Below the pieces are notes generated by a model. It searched no databases. It saw only the letters and a list, made by a program, of their open reading frames with translations, and had not been told where the DNA came from. A DNA stretch of 18,469 nt from CALNBC01 sp050945915 (GTDB taxonomy: Bacteria; Bacillota; Clostridia; Christensenellales; CALWSW01): NCBI GenBank assembly GCA_050945915.1, contig JBMNTV010000039.1, positions 1 through 18,469 on the forward strand, given 5' to 3'. The position numbers and the translations under genes are program-made. Below are positions 1 through 7,186 of this stretch, in pieces. Position 1 is the first letter of the stretch. Each line of letters opens with the position of its first letter.

Positions 1-1365
1 GGGGGGGATGTTGCCACCTACGTCGCCAACGCGATCATGGCCAACCCGGAAATCGCCTTCAGCTTCATGAGCGATGGCAAACAGATTTATAAAAGCCCCG
101 GAAGGGGCGATCTGCTCTATACCCTTTTTACGGTTTACGGCAGAGAGATCGTAAACAAGATCGCCCATGTGGATCACGAACAGGACGGCGTGCGCGTTCA
201 GGGGTATGTGACCTATTCCGAAGCGGCGCGAAGCAACAGAAGCTACCAGTCTTTCTTCGTCAACCGAAGGTATATTCAGTCGGCGCAGCTTTCCGCGGCG
301 CTTTCTCAGGCCTTTGGCACCAGGCTTCCGGTGGGCAGGTTTCCCCTTTGCGCGCTGCACATCGACCTTCCGGCAGATTCTGTGGACGTGAACATCCACC
401 CGAATAAGCTGCAAGTCCGTTTCAAGGACGACGGCGTGGTGATCAATGCCCTGAAAACCGCAGTCGAGCTGGCCATCGGGGAAAAATACGCCTACGAGTG
501 GACCCCGCCACCGATTCCAAGGGAGGACAATGCCACCCTTCGGGCGTTGCAGCGGGAATACCAATACAAGATCGGCGAGATCGAAATGCCCCGACCTCTC
601 AGAAGGGAGGATTTTTCTGTCAAGCAGGAAAAACGCCCCTTGATGCCCGAAATCAAGAAGTCTGCGCATCCCTTGATCGACGATTCCTTCATCCGCACAT
701 TGGTGATACCTACAAGGGTGGCAAAGGAGAACTATGTTTTGCGGGAAAGCGCGGGCAGTCTCCCCAAAAAGGAAACGCTGTTCTTTAACCCGGAAACCGA
801 CAGCTTCAAAATCATTGGCCAGATTTTCGGCACCTATATCGCGGTGGAGCTGAACGGCATTTTGTACCTGATCGACCAACACGCCGCCCACGAGCGCATC
901 CTCTATGACAAGTTGATGAAGGACGAACACAAACCCCTGGGTTCCCAACGCGTCATCGGTGCAGAGCAGATCATGCTCACCCAGCTGGAGTACACGATGT
1001 TGCTGGAGAACGAGGCAATTGTTCAGAATCTCGGTTTCGAGTATGAACTCAAGAAGGGGGGAAGGGTCAATCTTTTGGGAGTGCCCCTCTCCTTCGAAGC
1101 TGTCAACGCTACGGAGTTTTTCCGGGATGTGCTTGACGCCTTGGCGGACAACAGGGATATTGAGGACGACGAACGCAGAAAAAGAGCTGTGGCGATGACG
1201 GCATGCAGGCATGCGATCAAGGGCAACGAAAGGCTGACTGAGACGGAAATCGGCCTGATCCTCTCCCAGATCAATGAGTTGAGGGAACTGCATTGCCCCC
1301 ATGGTCGCCCCATCGTCATCAGCATTACCCGAAGAGACCTAGACAAGCTTTTTTACAGAGTATGA
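1..1365 (+). CDS. mutL: DNA mismatch repair protein MutL, 5'-truncated by window edge
   Basis: MutL couples mismatch recognition by MutS to strand incision. The frame is open from base 1, so the gene starts outside the window; the ATG at 37 is internal and the N-terminal GHKL ATPase is mostly missing. What remains begins at the end of the ATPase and continues through the transducer domain (FVNRRYI near base 255; DVNIHPNK near 385). A charged, proline-rich linker follows, then the C-terminal endonuclease domain. Its metal-site motif DQHAAHE starts at base 874, followed by ACRHAIKGNE near 1200 and CPHGRP near 1290, so this is an endonuclease-type MutL as in Bacillus. The usual last Glu of DQHA-x2-E-x4-E is Asp here. 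A possible beta-clamp-binding stretch (QRVIGA) follows the motif (inference). The stop codon overlaps the miaA start as ATGA. mutS is expected just upstream. Confidence 0.96.
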   Translation, partial: GGDVATYVANAIMANPEIAFSFMSDGKQIYKSPGRGDLLYTLFTVYGREIVNKIAHVDHEQDGVRVQGYVTYSEAARSNRSYQSFFVNRRYIQSAQLSAALSQAFGTRLPVGRFPLCALHIDLPADSVDVNIHPNKLQVRFKDDGVVINALKTAVELAIGEKYAYEWTPPPIPREDNATLRALQREYQYKIGEIEMPRPLRREDFSVKQEKRPLMPEIKKSAHPLIDDSFIRTLVIPTRVAKENYVLRESAGSLPKKETLFFNPETDSFKIIGQIFGTYIAVELNGILYLIDQHAAHERILYDKLMKDEHKPLGSQRVIGAEQIMLTQLEYTMLLENEAIVQNLGFEYELKKGGRVNLLGVPLSFEAVNATEFFRDVLDALADNRDIEDDERRKRAVAMTACRHAIKGNERLTETEIGLILSQINELRELHCPHGRPIVISITRRDLDKLFYRV

Positions 1366-2297
1366 ACAGCAAAAAACCTCTAGCCGTAATCGTGGGGCCC
1401 ACCGCCAGCGGAAAGACCGCCATTGCCGTGGAAATCGCAAAAAGGATGGGCGGAGAGGTGATCTCCGCCGATTCGGTGGCGATTTATCCCGGTCTGGACA
1501 TCGGCTCCGCAAAGCCGACCGTTTCCGAAAGGCAGGGGATTCCCCACCACATGATCGACTGCGCGGACCCTGCAGCCAGCTTTACCGTTTCCGATTACCA
1601 GCGCGATGCCCGATTGGCCATTGAAAACGTCCATTCCCGCGGCAGGCTTCCCATTCTTGCCGGGGGAACCGGGCTATACGTCAATGCGGTGATCAGCGAC
1701 CTTGACTTTACCGCCGCCGGAAGGGACGAGGCTTTTCGTCTTGCGTGGGTTCAAAAGGAACAGGATCATCCCGGAAGCGCCTATGCCCAACTCGAAAAGG
1801 TGGACAAAAAACGCGCAGCGGAGCTTCATCGGAACGATTTCAAGCGCATTTTGCGCGCACTGGAAGTGTATCACCTTACCGGCCGCCCCATGTCCGAGCA
1901 GAACGGGGAGTTTCAAAAAAGCGAATCCCCGTATCAACTTGCCATTGTCGGGCTGACGATGCCGCGGGAATTATTGTATGCCGGAATCGAGCAACGGGTG
2001 GACCAGATGCTTTCAGCCGGCCTGGTTTCAGAAGTCCGGGGCCTTCTGGATGCGGGGCTGGATCCGAAGGCGCCTTCGCTGCAAGGGCTGGGCTACAAAG
2101 AGATCATAGATTACTTGGCCGGGAAACACTCTCTGGAGCGCGCTGTCGAGCTGATCAAGCAGAACACCCGGCGCTTTGCCAAACGTCAGCTGACCTGGTT
2201 CAGGCGGGACGCGCGCACCCTCTGGTTTGACGTTTCGAAATGCTCCAAAGTAGAGCTTGCCGATAGAATCGAGGATTATTTTAAAAATGCATTGTAA
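1362..2297 (+). CDS. miaA: tRNA dimethylallyltransferase MiaA
   Basis: MiaA transfers a dimethylallyl group to N6 of adenosine 37 in tRNAs that read codons starting with U; tRNA-Trp, encoded in this window, belongs to that class. The start is the ATG at 1362, which overlaps the mutL stop (ATGA); an upstream in-frame start at 1293 lies inside mutL and is unlikely. The product is 311 aa, normal for the family. Visible motifs are the P-loop GPTASGKT (12-19), the catalytic DS region ISADSVAIY (Asp37), DIGSAKP, GGTGLYVNA, the RALEVYHLTGRP segment, LGYKEI, and the C-terminal NTRRFAKRQLTWFRRD signature. The next gene starts inside its 3' end, so the three plus-strand genes are probably one transcript with coupled translation. 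hfq, often found after miaA, is absent. Confidence 0.97.
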   Translation: MNSKKPLAVIVGPTASGKTAIAVEIAKRMGGEVISADSVAIYPGLDIGSAKPTVSERQGIPHHMIDCADPAASFTVSDYQRDARLAIENVHSRGRLPILAGGTGLYVNAVISDLDFTAAGRDEAFRLAWVQKEQDHPGSAYAQLEKVDKKRAAELHRNDFKRILRALEVYHLTGRPMSEQNGEFQKSESPYQLAIVGLTMPRELLYAGIEQRVDQMLSAGLVSEVRGLLDAGLDPKAPSLQGLGYKEIIDYLAGKHSLERAVELIKQNTRRFAKRQLTWFRRDARTLWFDVSKCSKVELADRIEDYFKNAL

Positions 2298-3600
2298 ACA
2301 TGATTTGGAATTCAAGATAAAAGAACTGCTTCGCAAAGATTATGGAATCCAAAGCGGCATTGCAGAGCTCGTGGACGCAACAGAACGCGAACTCTCGGAC
2401 CGTTTCCAAGAAATCCACAGGACCTGCCAATTCAATCAGTATAAGGTGCTGTCCGCTTTTCGAATGGAGCGGATCGCCCTTCGCCATTTCAATCCCTCGA
2501 CGGGCTATGGTTATGGCGATGACGGCAGAGATGCCCTGGATCGCGTATTTGCCCGCTGCATGGGGGCGGAGGACGCCCTTGTCCGGCCACAGATCGTTTC
2601 TGGCACCCACGCCCTGGCTCTGATGCTCTTTGGCGTGTTGCGTCCGGGAGACGAAATGCTTTCCATCACCGGAAAACCCTATGACACCCTGGAGACCACC
2701 ATCGGGATTTCCGGGGATTCTTCCTCTTCGCTGAAGTCCATGGGCGTCTCCTATTCCCAGGTGGAGCTTGGCAGCAACGGCGGCATCGACGCCGCGGCCG
2801 CCATCTCAGCAATCAAGGAAAATACGAAAGTCGTGCACATCCAGCGATCCCGGGGCTATGCGTGGAGGAGGGCCTTGACGGTGGCTGAGATCGGCAGGGC
2901 GATAGCCGAGATCAAAGCCGCAAAGCCCGGCGTTATCGTCACTGTGGACAACTGCTACGGCGAGTTCACGGCGACCGAGGAGCCCGTCGCCGTTGGCGCG
3001 GACTTGATGGCCGGCTCGCTGATCAAAAATCCCGGCGGCGGAATCGCCCCCACAGGCGGTTACGTTGCCGGAAGAAGCGATCTGGTTGAACTGGTGGCGG
3101 AAAGGCTGACTGTGCCCGGCATCGGCAAGGAGGTGGGCTCCTACGCCGCATCCTACGCGCCGTTTTACCAGGGGCTTTTCCTGGCTCCCCACGTGGTCGC
3201 GGAATCCCTGAAGGGGGCGATTCTCGCTTCGCGAGTTTTTGAAAAACTAGGGTTTGTGGTACTCCCCAAATGGAATGACATCAGGGAGGATGTCATCCAG
3301 GCCGTGCGCTTTTCCAAGCCGGAGCCCCTGATTGCCTTCTGCCAGAGCATTCAAATGTCTTCACCAGTGGACAGCTTTGTCCTCCCTGAGCCCTGGGATA
3401 TGCCGGGTTATCAGTGCCCGGTGATTATGGCCGCCGGCGCGTTTGTTCAGGGCTCTTCGATCGAGCTCAGCGCCGACGCCCCCATCACCCCGCCTTACAT
3501 CGCGTACATGCAGGGGGGATTGACCTACGAGCACGTTAAGCTGGCGGTCATGTCCGCGGTTTCGGATATGGCTGCAAAAGGTTATGTTGCAATCCAATAA
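2287..3600 (+). CDS. Methionine gamma-lyase family PLP enzyme (YnbB/aluminium-resistance type)
   Basis: This is a fold-type I PLP-dependent enzyme of the family annotated as methionine gamma-lyase-like or aluminium resistance protein (Bacillus YnbB). Members resemble cystathionine/methionine lyases, but the true substrate is generally unproven. The probable start is the ATG at 2287, after a GAGG at about 2270 and overlapping the end of miaA by 11 bases; a TTG at 2257 is a less likely alternative. The product is about 437 aa. Supporting segments are the N-terminal HFNPSTGYGYGDDGRD, the cofactor-domain VSGTHALALMLFGVLRPGDE, the VDNCYGEF aspartate loop, and SLIKNPGGG, whose Lys (about residue 247, codon 3025-3027) should form the PLP Schiff base. 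The position after miaA and before lexA is typical of Clostridia. The family assignment is firm; the reaction is not. Confidence 0.93.
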   Translation: MHCKHDLEFKIKELLRKDYGIQSGIAELVDATERELSDRFQEIHRTCQFNQYKVLSAFRMERIALRHFNPSTGYGYGDDGRDALDRVFARCMGAEDALVRPQIVSGTHALALMLFGVLRPGDEMLSITGKPYDTLETTIGISGDSSSSLKSMGVSYSQVELGSNGGIDAAAAISAIKENTKVVHIQRSRGYAWRRALTVAEIGRAIAEIKAAKPGVIVTVDNCYGEFTATEEPVAVGADLMAGSLIKNPGGGIAPTGGYVAGRSDLVELVAERLTVPGIGKEVGSYAASYAPFYQGLFLAPHVVAESLKGAILASRVFEKLGFVVLPKWNDIREDVIQAVRFSKPEPLIAFCQSIQMSSPVDSFVLPEPWDMPGYQCPVIMAAGAFVQGSSIELSADAPITPPYIAYMQGGLTYEHVKLAVMSAVSDMAAKGYVAIQ

Positions 3601-3622
3601 GGCCCCAAATCGTTGGAGCCTT
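3599..3622 (+). terminator. Weak hairpin between convergent genes
   Basis: The arms AAGGCCCCAA and TTGGAGCCTT pair with one mismatch around an ATCG loop. They begin in the stop codon of the lyase gene and lie between it and the convergent lexA. There is no real T-run on either strand, so at best this is a weak terminator. Confidence 0.35.
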
Positions 3623-3669
3623 GACTGGACGGTTGCTGAATTCCGTTCTTATGATTGGCCTTTTTCCGT

Positions 3670-4296
3670 TTACATTGACCGGATGAGGCCGATGACCTTG
3701 CCGACGATGGAAATCTCCCGGATATCGGCGTAGATCGGCTGCATGAAGCTGTTTTCCGGCTGAAGGCGGACGCGATCGCCCTCCCTGTAAAGGCGCTTGA
3801 CGGTGGCGCCACAATCGTCGCTCATCCGCTCTGGTATCAGGGCAACGACGATGTCGCCATTGTAAATCTGGGCGCCGGGCTGCACGATAATCTGGTCGCC
3901 GTCCAGGATCCCCGCGTTGATCATGCTATCGCCCTTGACGGTCAGGATGAAGGATTCCTCGCCGCGCACCAAGGAGAGGGGGAGGAGCAAATGACCCTGG
4001 ATCTCCTCCTGGGCGAGAATGGGGGCACCCGCGGTCACCCGGCCGACCACCGGAGTTGGGTGCATCTTGGCCTTGTTGCGCTGAACCTCGATGAGTTCAA
4101 TCGCCCTGGGCTTTGTGGGATCCCTGCGGATCAGGCCCTTGCGCTCCAGGCGTTCCAGATGGCCGTGCACGGTAGAGGTGGACTTCAGCCCCACGGCTTG
4201 GCAGATTTCCCTGACAGAAGGGGGATAGCCTTTTTCTTCTTGATGGGATTTGATGTATTCGTATATAATCCGCTGTGGATTGCTGAGTTTTTGCAT
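3670..4296 (-). CDS. lexA: SOS transcriptional repressor LexA
   Basis: LexA represses SOS genes and is inactivated by RecA-stimulated self-cleavage. From the ATG at 4296 the product is 208 aa. A GGAGGG Shine-Dalgarno 4 to 5 bases upstream decides this start; the in-frame TTG at 4308 overlaps that site and is rejected. Residues 1-65 form the winged-helix DNA-binding domain (PSVREICQAVGLKSTSTVHGHL). The Ala89-Gly90 bond in GRVTAGAP is the cleavage site. Ser124 in KGDSM and Lys167 in ATVKRLY form the catalytic dyad of the S24 peptidase domain. Everything needed for autocleavage is present. The promoter carries two SOS boxes, so the gene is probably autoregulated. It converges on the lyase gene and diverges from the cysteine-rich gene at 4400. 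Confidence 0.97.
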   Translation of the reverse strand: MQKLSNPQRIIYEYIKSHQEEKGYPPSVREICQAVGLKSTSTVHGHLERLERKGLIRRDPTKPRAIELIEVQRNKAKMHPTPVVGRVTAGAPILAQEEIQGHLLLPLSLVRGEESFILTVKGDSMINAGILDGDQIIVQPGAQIYNGDIVVALIPERMSDDCGATVKRLYREGDRVRLQPENSFMQPIYADIREISIVGKVIGLIRSM

Positions 4297-4305
4297 GATA
4301 CCCTC

Positions 4306-4319
4306 CAAACGAGCATTCG
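4306..4319 (-). promoter_or_regulatory. Second SOS (LexA) box, downstream of lexA -10
   Basis: On the minus strand this reads CGAAT-GCTC-GTTTG, close to the Gram-positive SOS consensus CGAAC-N4-GTTCG with one change in each half. It lies between the -10 element and the lexA Shine-Dalgarno and abuts the latter, so bound LexA could block elongation or add to repression. Confidence 0.6.
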
Positions 4320-4332
4320 TGTTGTTAGAGTG

Positions 4333-4360
4333 ATTATATCATACTTACAGAAAATGTCAA
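4333..4360 (-). promoter_or_regulatory. lexA promoter
   Basis: On the minus strand there is a perfect -35 TTGACA (4355-4360) and a perfect -10 TATAAT (4333-4338) separated by 16 bp. This is the strongest promoter match in the window and is overlapped by an SOS box. Confidence 0.85.
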
Positions 4361-4371
4361 ACGAATGTTCG
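4358..4371 (-). promoter_or_regulatory. SOS (LexA) box overlapping lexA -35
   Basis: The minus strand reads CGAAC-ATTC-GTTTG, matching CGAAC-N4-GTTCG except for one base, and overlaps the last bases of the -35 element. This is a typical autorepression site. The core CGAATGTT (plus strand, 4362-4369) recurs at 4380-4387 beside the Shine-Dalgarno of the divergent gene. Confidence 0.8.
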
Positions 4372-4399
4372 CAAATTCTCGAATGTTGAGGTACTTCGT

Positions 4400-4669
4400 A
4401 TGAGAAAATGCGTGATCTATGAACGCGAATGCATCGAATGCGGCGAATGCAATCTGTGCGACCTGGAACCGGGAAAACTGTGCGACAACTGTATGCGCTG
4501 CGTAGAGGACGGGTCGGATTATCATGGAGTCATCATCAAGGATATCATCGACGGCATTGAAAACGCCCTTCCCGTTGAGCCCGCCCTCGATCAGGAGGAG
4601 CTTCAGAAAGCCTGGCAGGAGCTGAAAACCTCCGGGTTTTGGAAAAGCGGAGAAGACGATGGTCTTTAG
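4400..4669 (+). CDS. Small cysteine-rich protein divergent from lexA, function unknown
   Basis: This is an 89 aa acidic protein with eight cysteines in its first 34 residues: C4, C11, C14, C17, C20, C28, C31 and C34. Four lie in a C-x2-C-x2-C-x2-C run and three in a second C-x2-C-x2-C run. The pattern suggests two zinc knuckles or ribbons, or an Fe-S site, but the spacing is not that of a standard ferredoxin (no CxxCxxCxxxCP). The C-terminal half is helical-looking and cysteine-free, and there is no signal peptide or membrane segment. The ATG at 4400 has a TGAGG Shine-Dalgarno eight bases upstream. It shares a roughly 100 bp control region with lexA, and a partial copy of the SOS-box core lies just before its ribosome site, so SOS control is possible (inference). 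I do not recognise a named family. Confidence 0.8.
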   Translation: MRKCVIYERECIECGECNLCDLEPGKLCDNCMRCVEDGSDYHGVIIKDIIDGIENALPVEPALDQEELQKAWQELKTSGFWKSGEDDGL

Positions 4670-4672
4670 GCA

Positions 4673-5731
4673 TTAATCCTCCCTCAACTTGACCGCCCTT
4701 GCCGCCTGACGGCGCCTTTCGTCCGTCTGCGCGGCGTAGTGCTTTTTGGTGGTGTTGACGTCCTTGTGGCCTAAAACGTCTGCGACGATGTAAATATCCC
4801 CGGTTTCCTGATACAGCATCGTTCCGTACGTGCTCCTCAGCTTGTGGGGGGTAATTTTTTTCAGAGGAACGGCGGAAGAACAGTACTTTTTGACCAGATT
4901 CTCCACCGCCCGGACCGTCATGCGTTTTTTCTGAAGGGAGAGGAAGAGCGCTTTTTCGTGTCCTGGCAACGTGGTAATGGCATTTCGCTCCTCGATGTAA
5001 TGCAAAAGACTTTCGGCCACTTCGTCCGAAAAATAGAGGATCACCTGGTTCCCGCCTTTTCGGGTTACTTTGAAGCCATTGATGGAAAAATCAAAATCGT
5101 CAATATTCAGCCCGACGAGCTCGCTGACGCGAATCCCGGTACCGAGAAAGAGGGTCAGAATGGCGACATCCCTGCGCCTCGTCTTCTTGTGGAAGGCTTT
5201 TTCGCGGTCGGAAAGGGAAGCTCCGCTGTCCACAGAGTCCAAAAGATCCGCGACTTCGTTGGCTTCCAGCCGAATAATCGGTTTTTCGTGCAGCTTCGGC
5301 GTGTCCAGCAGGGAGGCGGGGTTGTTGGCAATTTTCTGCTTCTTATAGAAATATTTGAACAGCGAGCGGAGGGAGGAAACTTTCCTGGCTTTCGCGCGCT
5401 CTTGATTCTTTACGGGATTGCCGTTTTCATCCTCATACAGCGAGACATAGGAAATATATCGCTCCAGATCGTCCAGCGTAATCGCGTCAAGGTCGGCCAG
5501 CGTATAGTCGATGGGGGAAAGCCCTTTTTCATCATCCCGCACATTGGCGAGGTATTTGAAAAAAATGCGCAGGTCGCTGGCATATTCGTATCTCGTCATG
5601 GCGGATGTCCTGTCCGCGATGCCCATAAAGAATTCTTCGCAAAAAGGAGGGAGCTCGGTCATCAGCTTCCTTGTGCGAAGGGTGTATTCGCGGTCCCGCT
5701 GGGCCGCATAGTTTTCAGATGCTCGCGCCAT
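4673..5731 (-). CDS. Tyrosine recombinase of the Xer type (XerS-like)
   Basis: This is a site-specific tyrosine recombinase of 352 aa. The ATG at 5731 follows a GGAGGT Shine-Dalgarno by seven bases. Residues 30-140 form the SAM-like core-binding domain and 155-345 the catalytic domain. All catalytic residues are visible: Arg201 (GTGIRVSEL), Lys225 (TRKGG), His296 and Arg299 (TPHKLRS), His322 (LGHKD) and the nucleophile Tyr332 (KHYAA). At 352 aa, with an extended N-terminus (LPPFCEEFFMG) and a lengthened linker, it is longer than XerC/XerD (about 300 aa). From memory its layout recalls streptococcal XerS (about 356 aa), which acts alone on difSL. A 30 bp dif-like inverted repeat lies 48 bp upstream. 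The probable role is chromosome dimer resolution with FtsK (inference); a mobile-element integrase is less likely, as no phage genes are nearby. Confidence 0.93.
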   Translation of the reverse strand: MARASENYAAQRDREYTLRTRKLMTELPPFCEEFFMGIADRTSAMTRYEYASDLRIFFKYLANVRDDEKGLSPIDYTLADLDAITLDDLERYISYVSLYEDENGNPVKNQERAKARKVSSLRSLFKYFYKKQKIANNPASLLDTPKLHEKPIIRLEANEVADLLDSVDSGASLSDREKAFHKKTRRRDVAILTLFLGTGIRVSELVGLNIDDFDFSINGFKVTRKGGNQVILYFSDEVAESLLHYIEERNAITTLPGHEKALFLSLQKKRMTVRAVENLVKKYCSSAVPLKKITPHKLRSTYGTMLYQETGDIYIVADVLGHKDVNTTKKHYAAQTDERRRQAARAVKLRED

Positions 5732-5778
5732 GGGGCAAACCTCCGGTAAAAATTAACTGCAATTCCAGAGTATCACAT

Positions 5779-5808
5779 CTATTCGGAAAAGACAAGTTTT
5801 TCGAATAG
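5779..5808. other. Candidate dif-like recombination site
   Basis: The arms CTATTCGGAAAA (5779-5790) and TTTTTCGAATAG (5797-5808) are inverted repeats with one mismatch, around a 6 bp centre GACAAG. Two 11-12 bp arms around a 6 bp spacer is the geometry of Xer sites. It sits immediately upstream of the recombinase gene. There is no T-run on either side, which argues against a terminator. Its right half also overlaps a poor candidate promoter for the recombinase (TTGTCT, then GATACT). Confidence 0.5.
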
Positions 5809-5822
5809 ATTGGCCAATATCT

Positions 5823-5860
5823 AAACCGTACTGCCGAAGACCTCCCATGCCGCACGGTTT
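5823..5860 (+). repeat. Inverted repeat downstream of rnhA
   Basis: The arms AAACCGT (5823-5829) and ACGGTTT (5854-5860) enclose 24 bases and are followed on the plus strand by two more T. It could be a weak terminator read in the plus direction. No plus-strand gene feeds it, so its role is unclear. Confidence 0.3.
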
Positions 5861-5864
5861 TTGA

Positions 5865-6302
5865 TTACGAGTTCGCTTTGATCTGCCCTGTTGCCAACTT
5901 GTCGCAAAGGTTGTTCAGGGCATTGTCCGAATGGCCCTTCACTTTGTGCCACCGCACACTGTGGATTTTTGATAGTCGTGCCAGCTCCCGCCATAGATCC
6001 GCATTCTCAACGGGTTTTCTGTCCGCCTTTTTCCAGCCGTTCTTCATCCAGGAATCGATCCACCCGTTTAAGAACGCATTGGATAAATATGCGCTATCCG
6101 TATACAATTCAACCTCGCACGGTCTGTTCAACGCCTGAAGCGCCTTGATCGCCGCGGTGAGCTCCATCCGGTTATTCGTCGTTAACGGCTCGTAACCGGA
6201 TATTTCTTTTCGGTATTCGCCGTATATCAAAACGGCTGCCCAGCCGCCCGGCCCGGGATTGCCAGAACAGGCGCCGTCCGTATAGATCGTCACAGGAACC
6301 AT
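5865..6302 (-). CDS. rnhA: Ribonuclease HI
   Basis: RNase HI cleaves the RNA strand of RNA-DNA hybrids, removing R-loops and primers. The product is 145 aa, close to the E. coli enzyme (155 aa). Catalytic residues are in register with the E. coli protein: Asp9 in YTDGACSGNPGPGG, Glu47 in MELTAA, Asp69 in LYTDSAY, His124 in VKGHSDN and Asp134 in CDKLA. It also keeps the basic, tryptophan-rich segment (GWIDSWMKNGWKKADRKPV) that acts as the substrate-binding handle in the E. coli-type enzyme. There is no N-terminal hybrid-binding domain. The ATG at 6302 has an AGAGGGA Shine-Dalgarno. It lies 40 bp after proC on the same strand, so the two may be cotranscribed. Confidence 0.97.
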   Translation of the reverse strand: MVPVTIYTDGACSGNPGPGGWAAVLIYGEYRKEISGYEPLTTNNRMELTAAIKALQALNRPCEVELYTDSAYLSNAFLNGWIDSWMKNGWKKADRKPVENADLWRELARLSKIHSVRWHKVKGHSDNALNNLCDKLATGQIKANS

Positions 6303-6342
6303 GTGGGTCCCTCTTTTTCAGTATATGTCAAAAATATCACAA

Positions 6343-7149
6343 TCAGCCAAGCTCCTTTGATTTTTTTGCGCATACCCGGACCGCTTCGATCACCGCCCCC
6401 CGAAAACCGTCTTTTTCAAGGGATGCAACGGCGTCGATCGTCGTCCCACCAGGCGAACACACCATGTCCTTCAGCGCACCCGGGTGCTTCTGGGATTGGG
6501 CAAGGAGTTTTCCCGCCCCGATCACCGTTTGGGCAGCGAGCTTCAGCGCAACATCCCTGGGAAGGCCTTCCCTCACCCCTCCGTCCGCAAGAGCTTCGAT
6601 GAACATAAACACATAGGCAGGACCGCTGCCGCTGACGCCCACGACGGCGTCCATCAACCGCTCTTCCACCCAGATTGCCGTCCCGACCGAGGAAAACAAC
6701 TCTTCCGCCCACTGTTTTTCCTCATCCGTAAAGCTGGTCGTGTCCTTGCACAGCGCGGTTGCGCCCTCCCCCACAAGGGCGGGCGTGTTGGGCATGACCC
6801 GCAGCACCCTCGAACCGGGCAGCCCCTCGCTGAGGCTTCTTGTCGGGATTCCCGCGGCGATGGAGACCACAGCCTTCCCCCAAAGGGCGTCCTTTGCTTC
6901 GCGCATCACCAGGGGAATGACATTTGGCTTAACGGCAAGCACCACCCTGTCCGCCAAGCTGCAAAGCTCCTGAAGGCTGCTTGCCGGGGCAAAGCCGATT
7001 TTGTTTGCCTTTTCGTTTAAGCCTGCCTGATTGGTATCATAAGCGACGATATCCTTCGCCGGCATCAGCCGCCCCGCAATGCCCCGAATCAGAGCTTCTG
7101 CCATGTTCCCACAGCCGACAAATCCCAGCTTTTTGTCATTTCCCCGCAT
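6343..7149 (-). CDS. proC: Pyrroline-5-carboxylate reductase
   Basis: ProC catalyses the last step of proline synthesis, reducing 1-pyrroline-5-carboxylate with NAD(P)H in the cytoplasm. The product has 268 aa, standard for the family. Residues 7-25 carry the Rossmann dinucleotide motif (LGFVGCGNMAEALIRGI). Further family segments are LAVKPN, SIAAGIP, RVMPNTPALVGEG and the dimerisation-domain GVSGSGPAYVFMFIEALADG. The C-terminal signature reads SPGGTTIDAVASLEKDGFRG. The ATG at 7149 follows a strong GGAGGAGGA Shine-Dalgarno. Its promoter is not clear: the upstream gap is shared with the divergent tRNA-Trp promoter, and only a weak TTTTTT/TATAAC pair is visible on this strand. rnhA follows downstream. 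Confidence 0.97.
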   Translation of the reverse strand: MRGNDKKLGFVGCGNMAEALIRGIAGRLMPAKDIVAYDTNQAGLNEKANKIGFAPASSLQELCSLADRVVLAVKPNVIPLVMREAKDALWGKAVVSIAAGIPTRSLSEGLPGSRVLRVMPNTPALVGEGATALCKDTTSFTDEEKQWAEELFSSVGTAIWVEERLMDAVVGVSGSGPAYVFMFIEALADGGVREGLPRDVALKLAAQTVIGAGKLLAQSQKHPGALKDMVCSPGGTTIDAVASLEKDGFRGAVIEAVRVCAKKSKELG

Positions 7150-7186
7150 GAAAATCCTCCTCCGCGTTGATTACGAGCAAATATAG

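Noticed and set aside
1470..1491. MiaA lacking the usual Gln in its DSxQ motif (DSVAIY)
   Set aside because: E. coli MiaA also has Ala in this region (DSALIY, from memory), so this is normal variation.
2257..2286. A TTG start at 2257 for the methionine gamma-lyase-like gene
   Set aside because: It adds ten residues overlapping miaA and has no ribosome site; the ATG at 2287 follows a GAGG and fits the family length.
4844..5749. A 301-codon open frame on the plus strand opposite the recombinase gene
   Set aside because: It is the antisense frame of a gene with every catalytic residue in place, has no recognisable domain, and has no ribosome site of note.
5779..5808. The inverted repeat read as a transcription terminator of rnhA
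   Set aside because: The stem is AT-rich and has no T-tract on either strand, and it lies 57 bases past the rnhA stop; the 12-6-12 layout fits a recombination site better.
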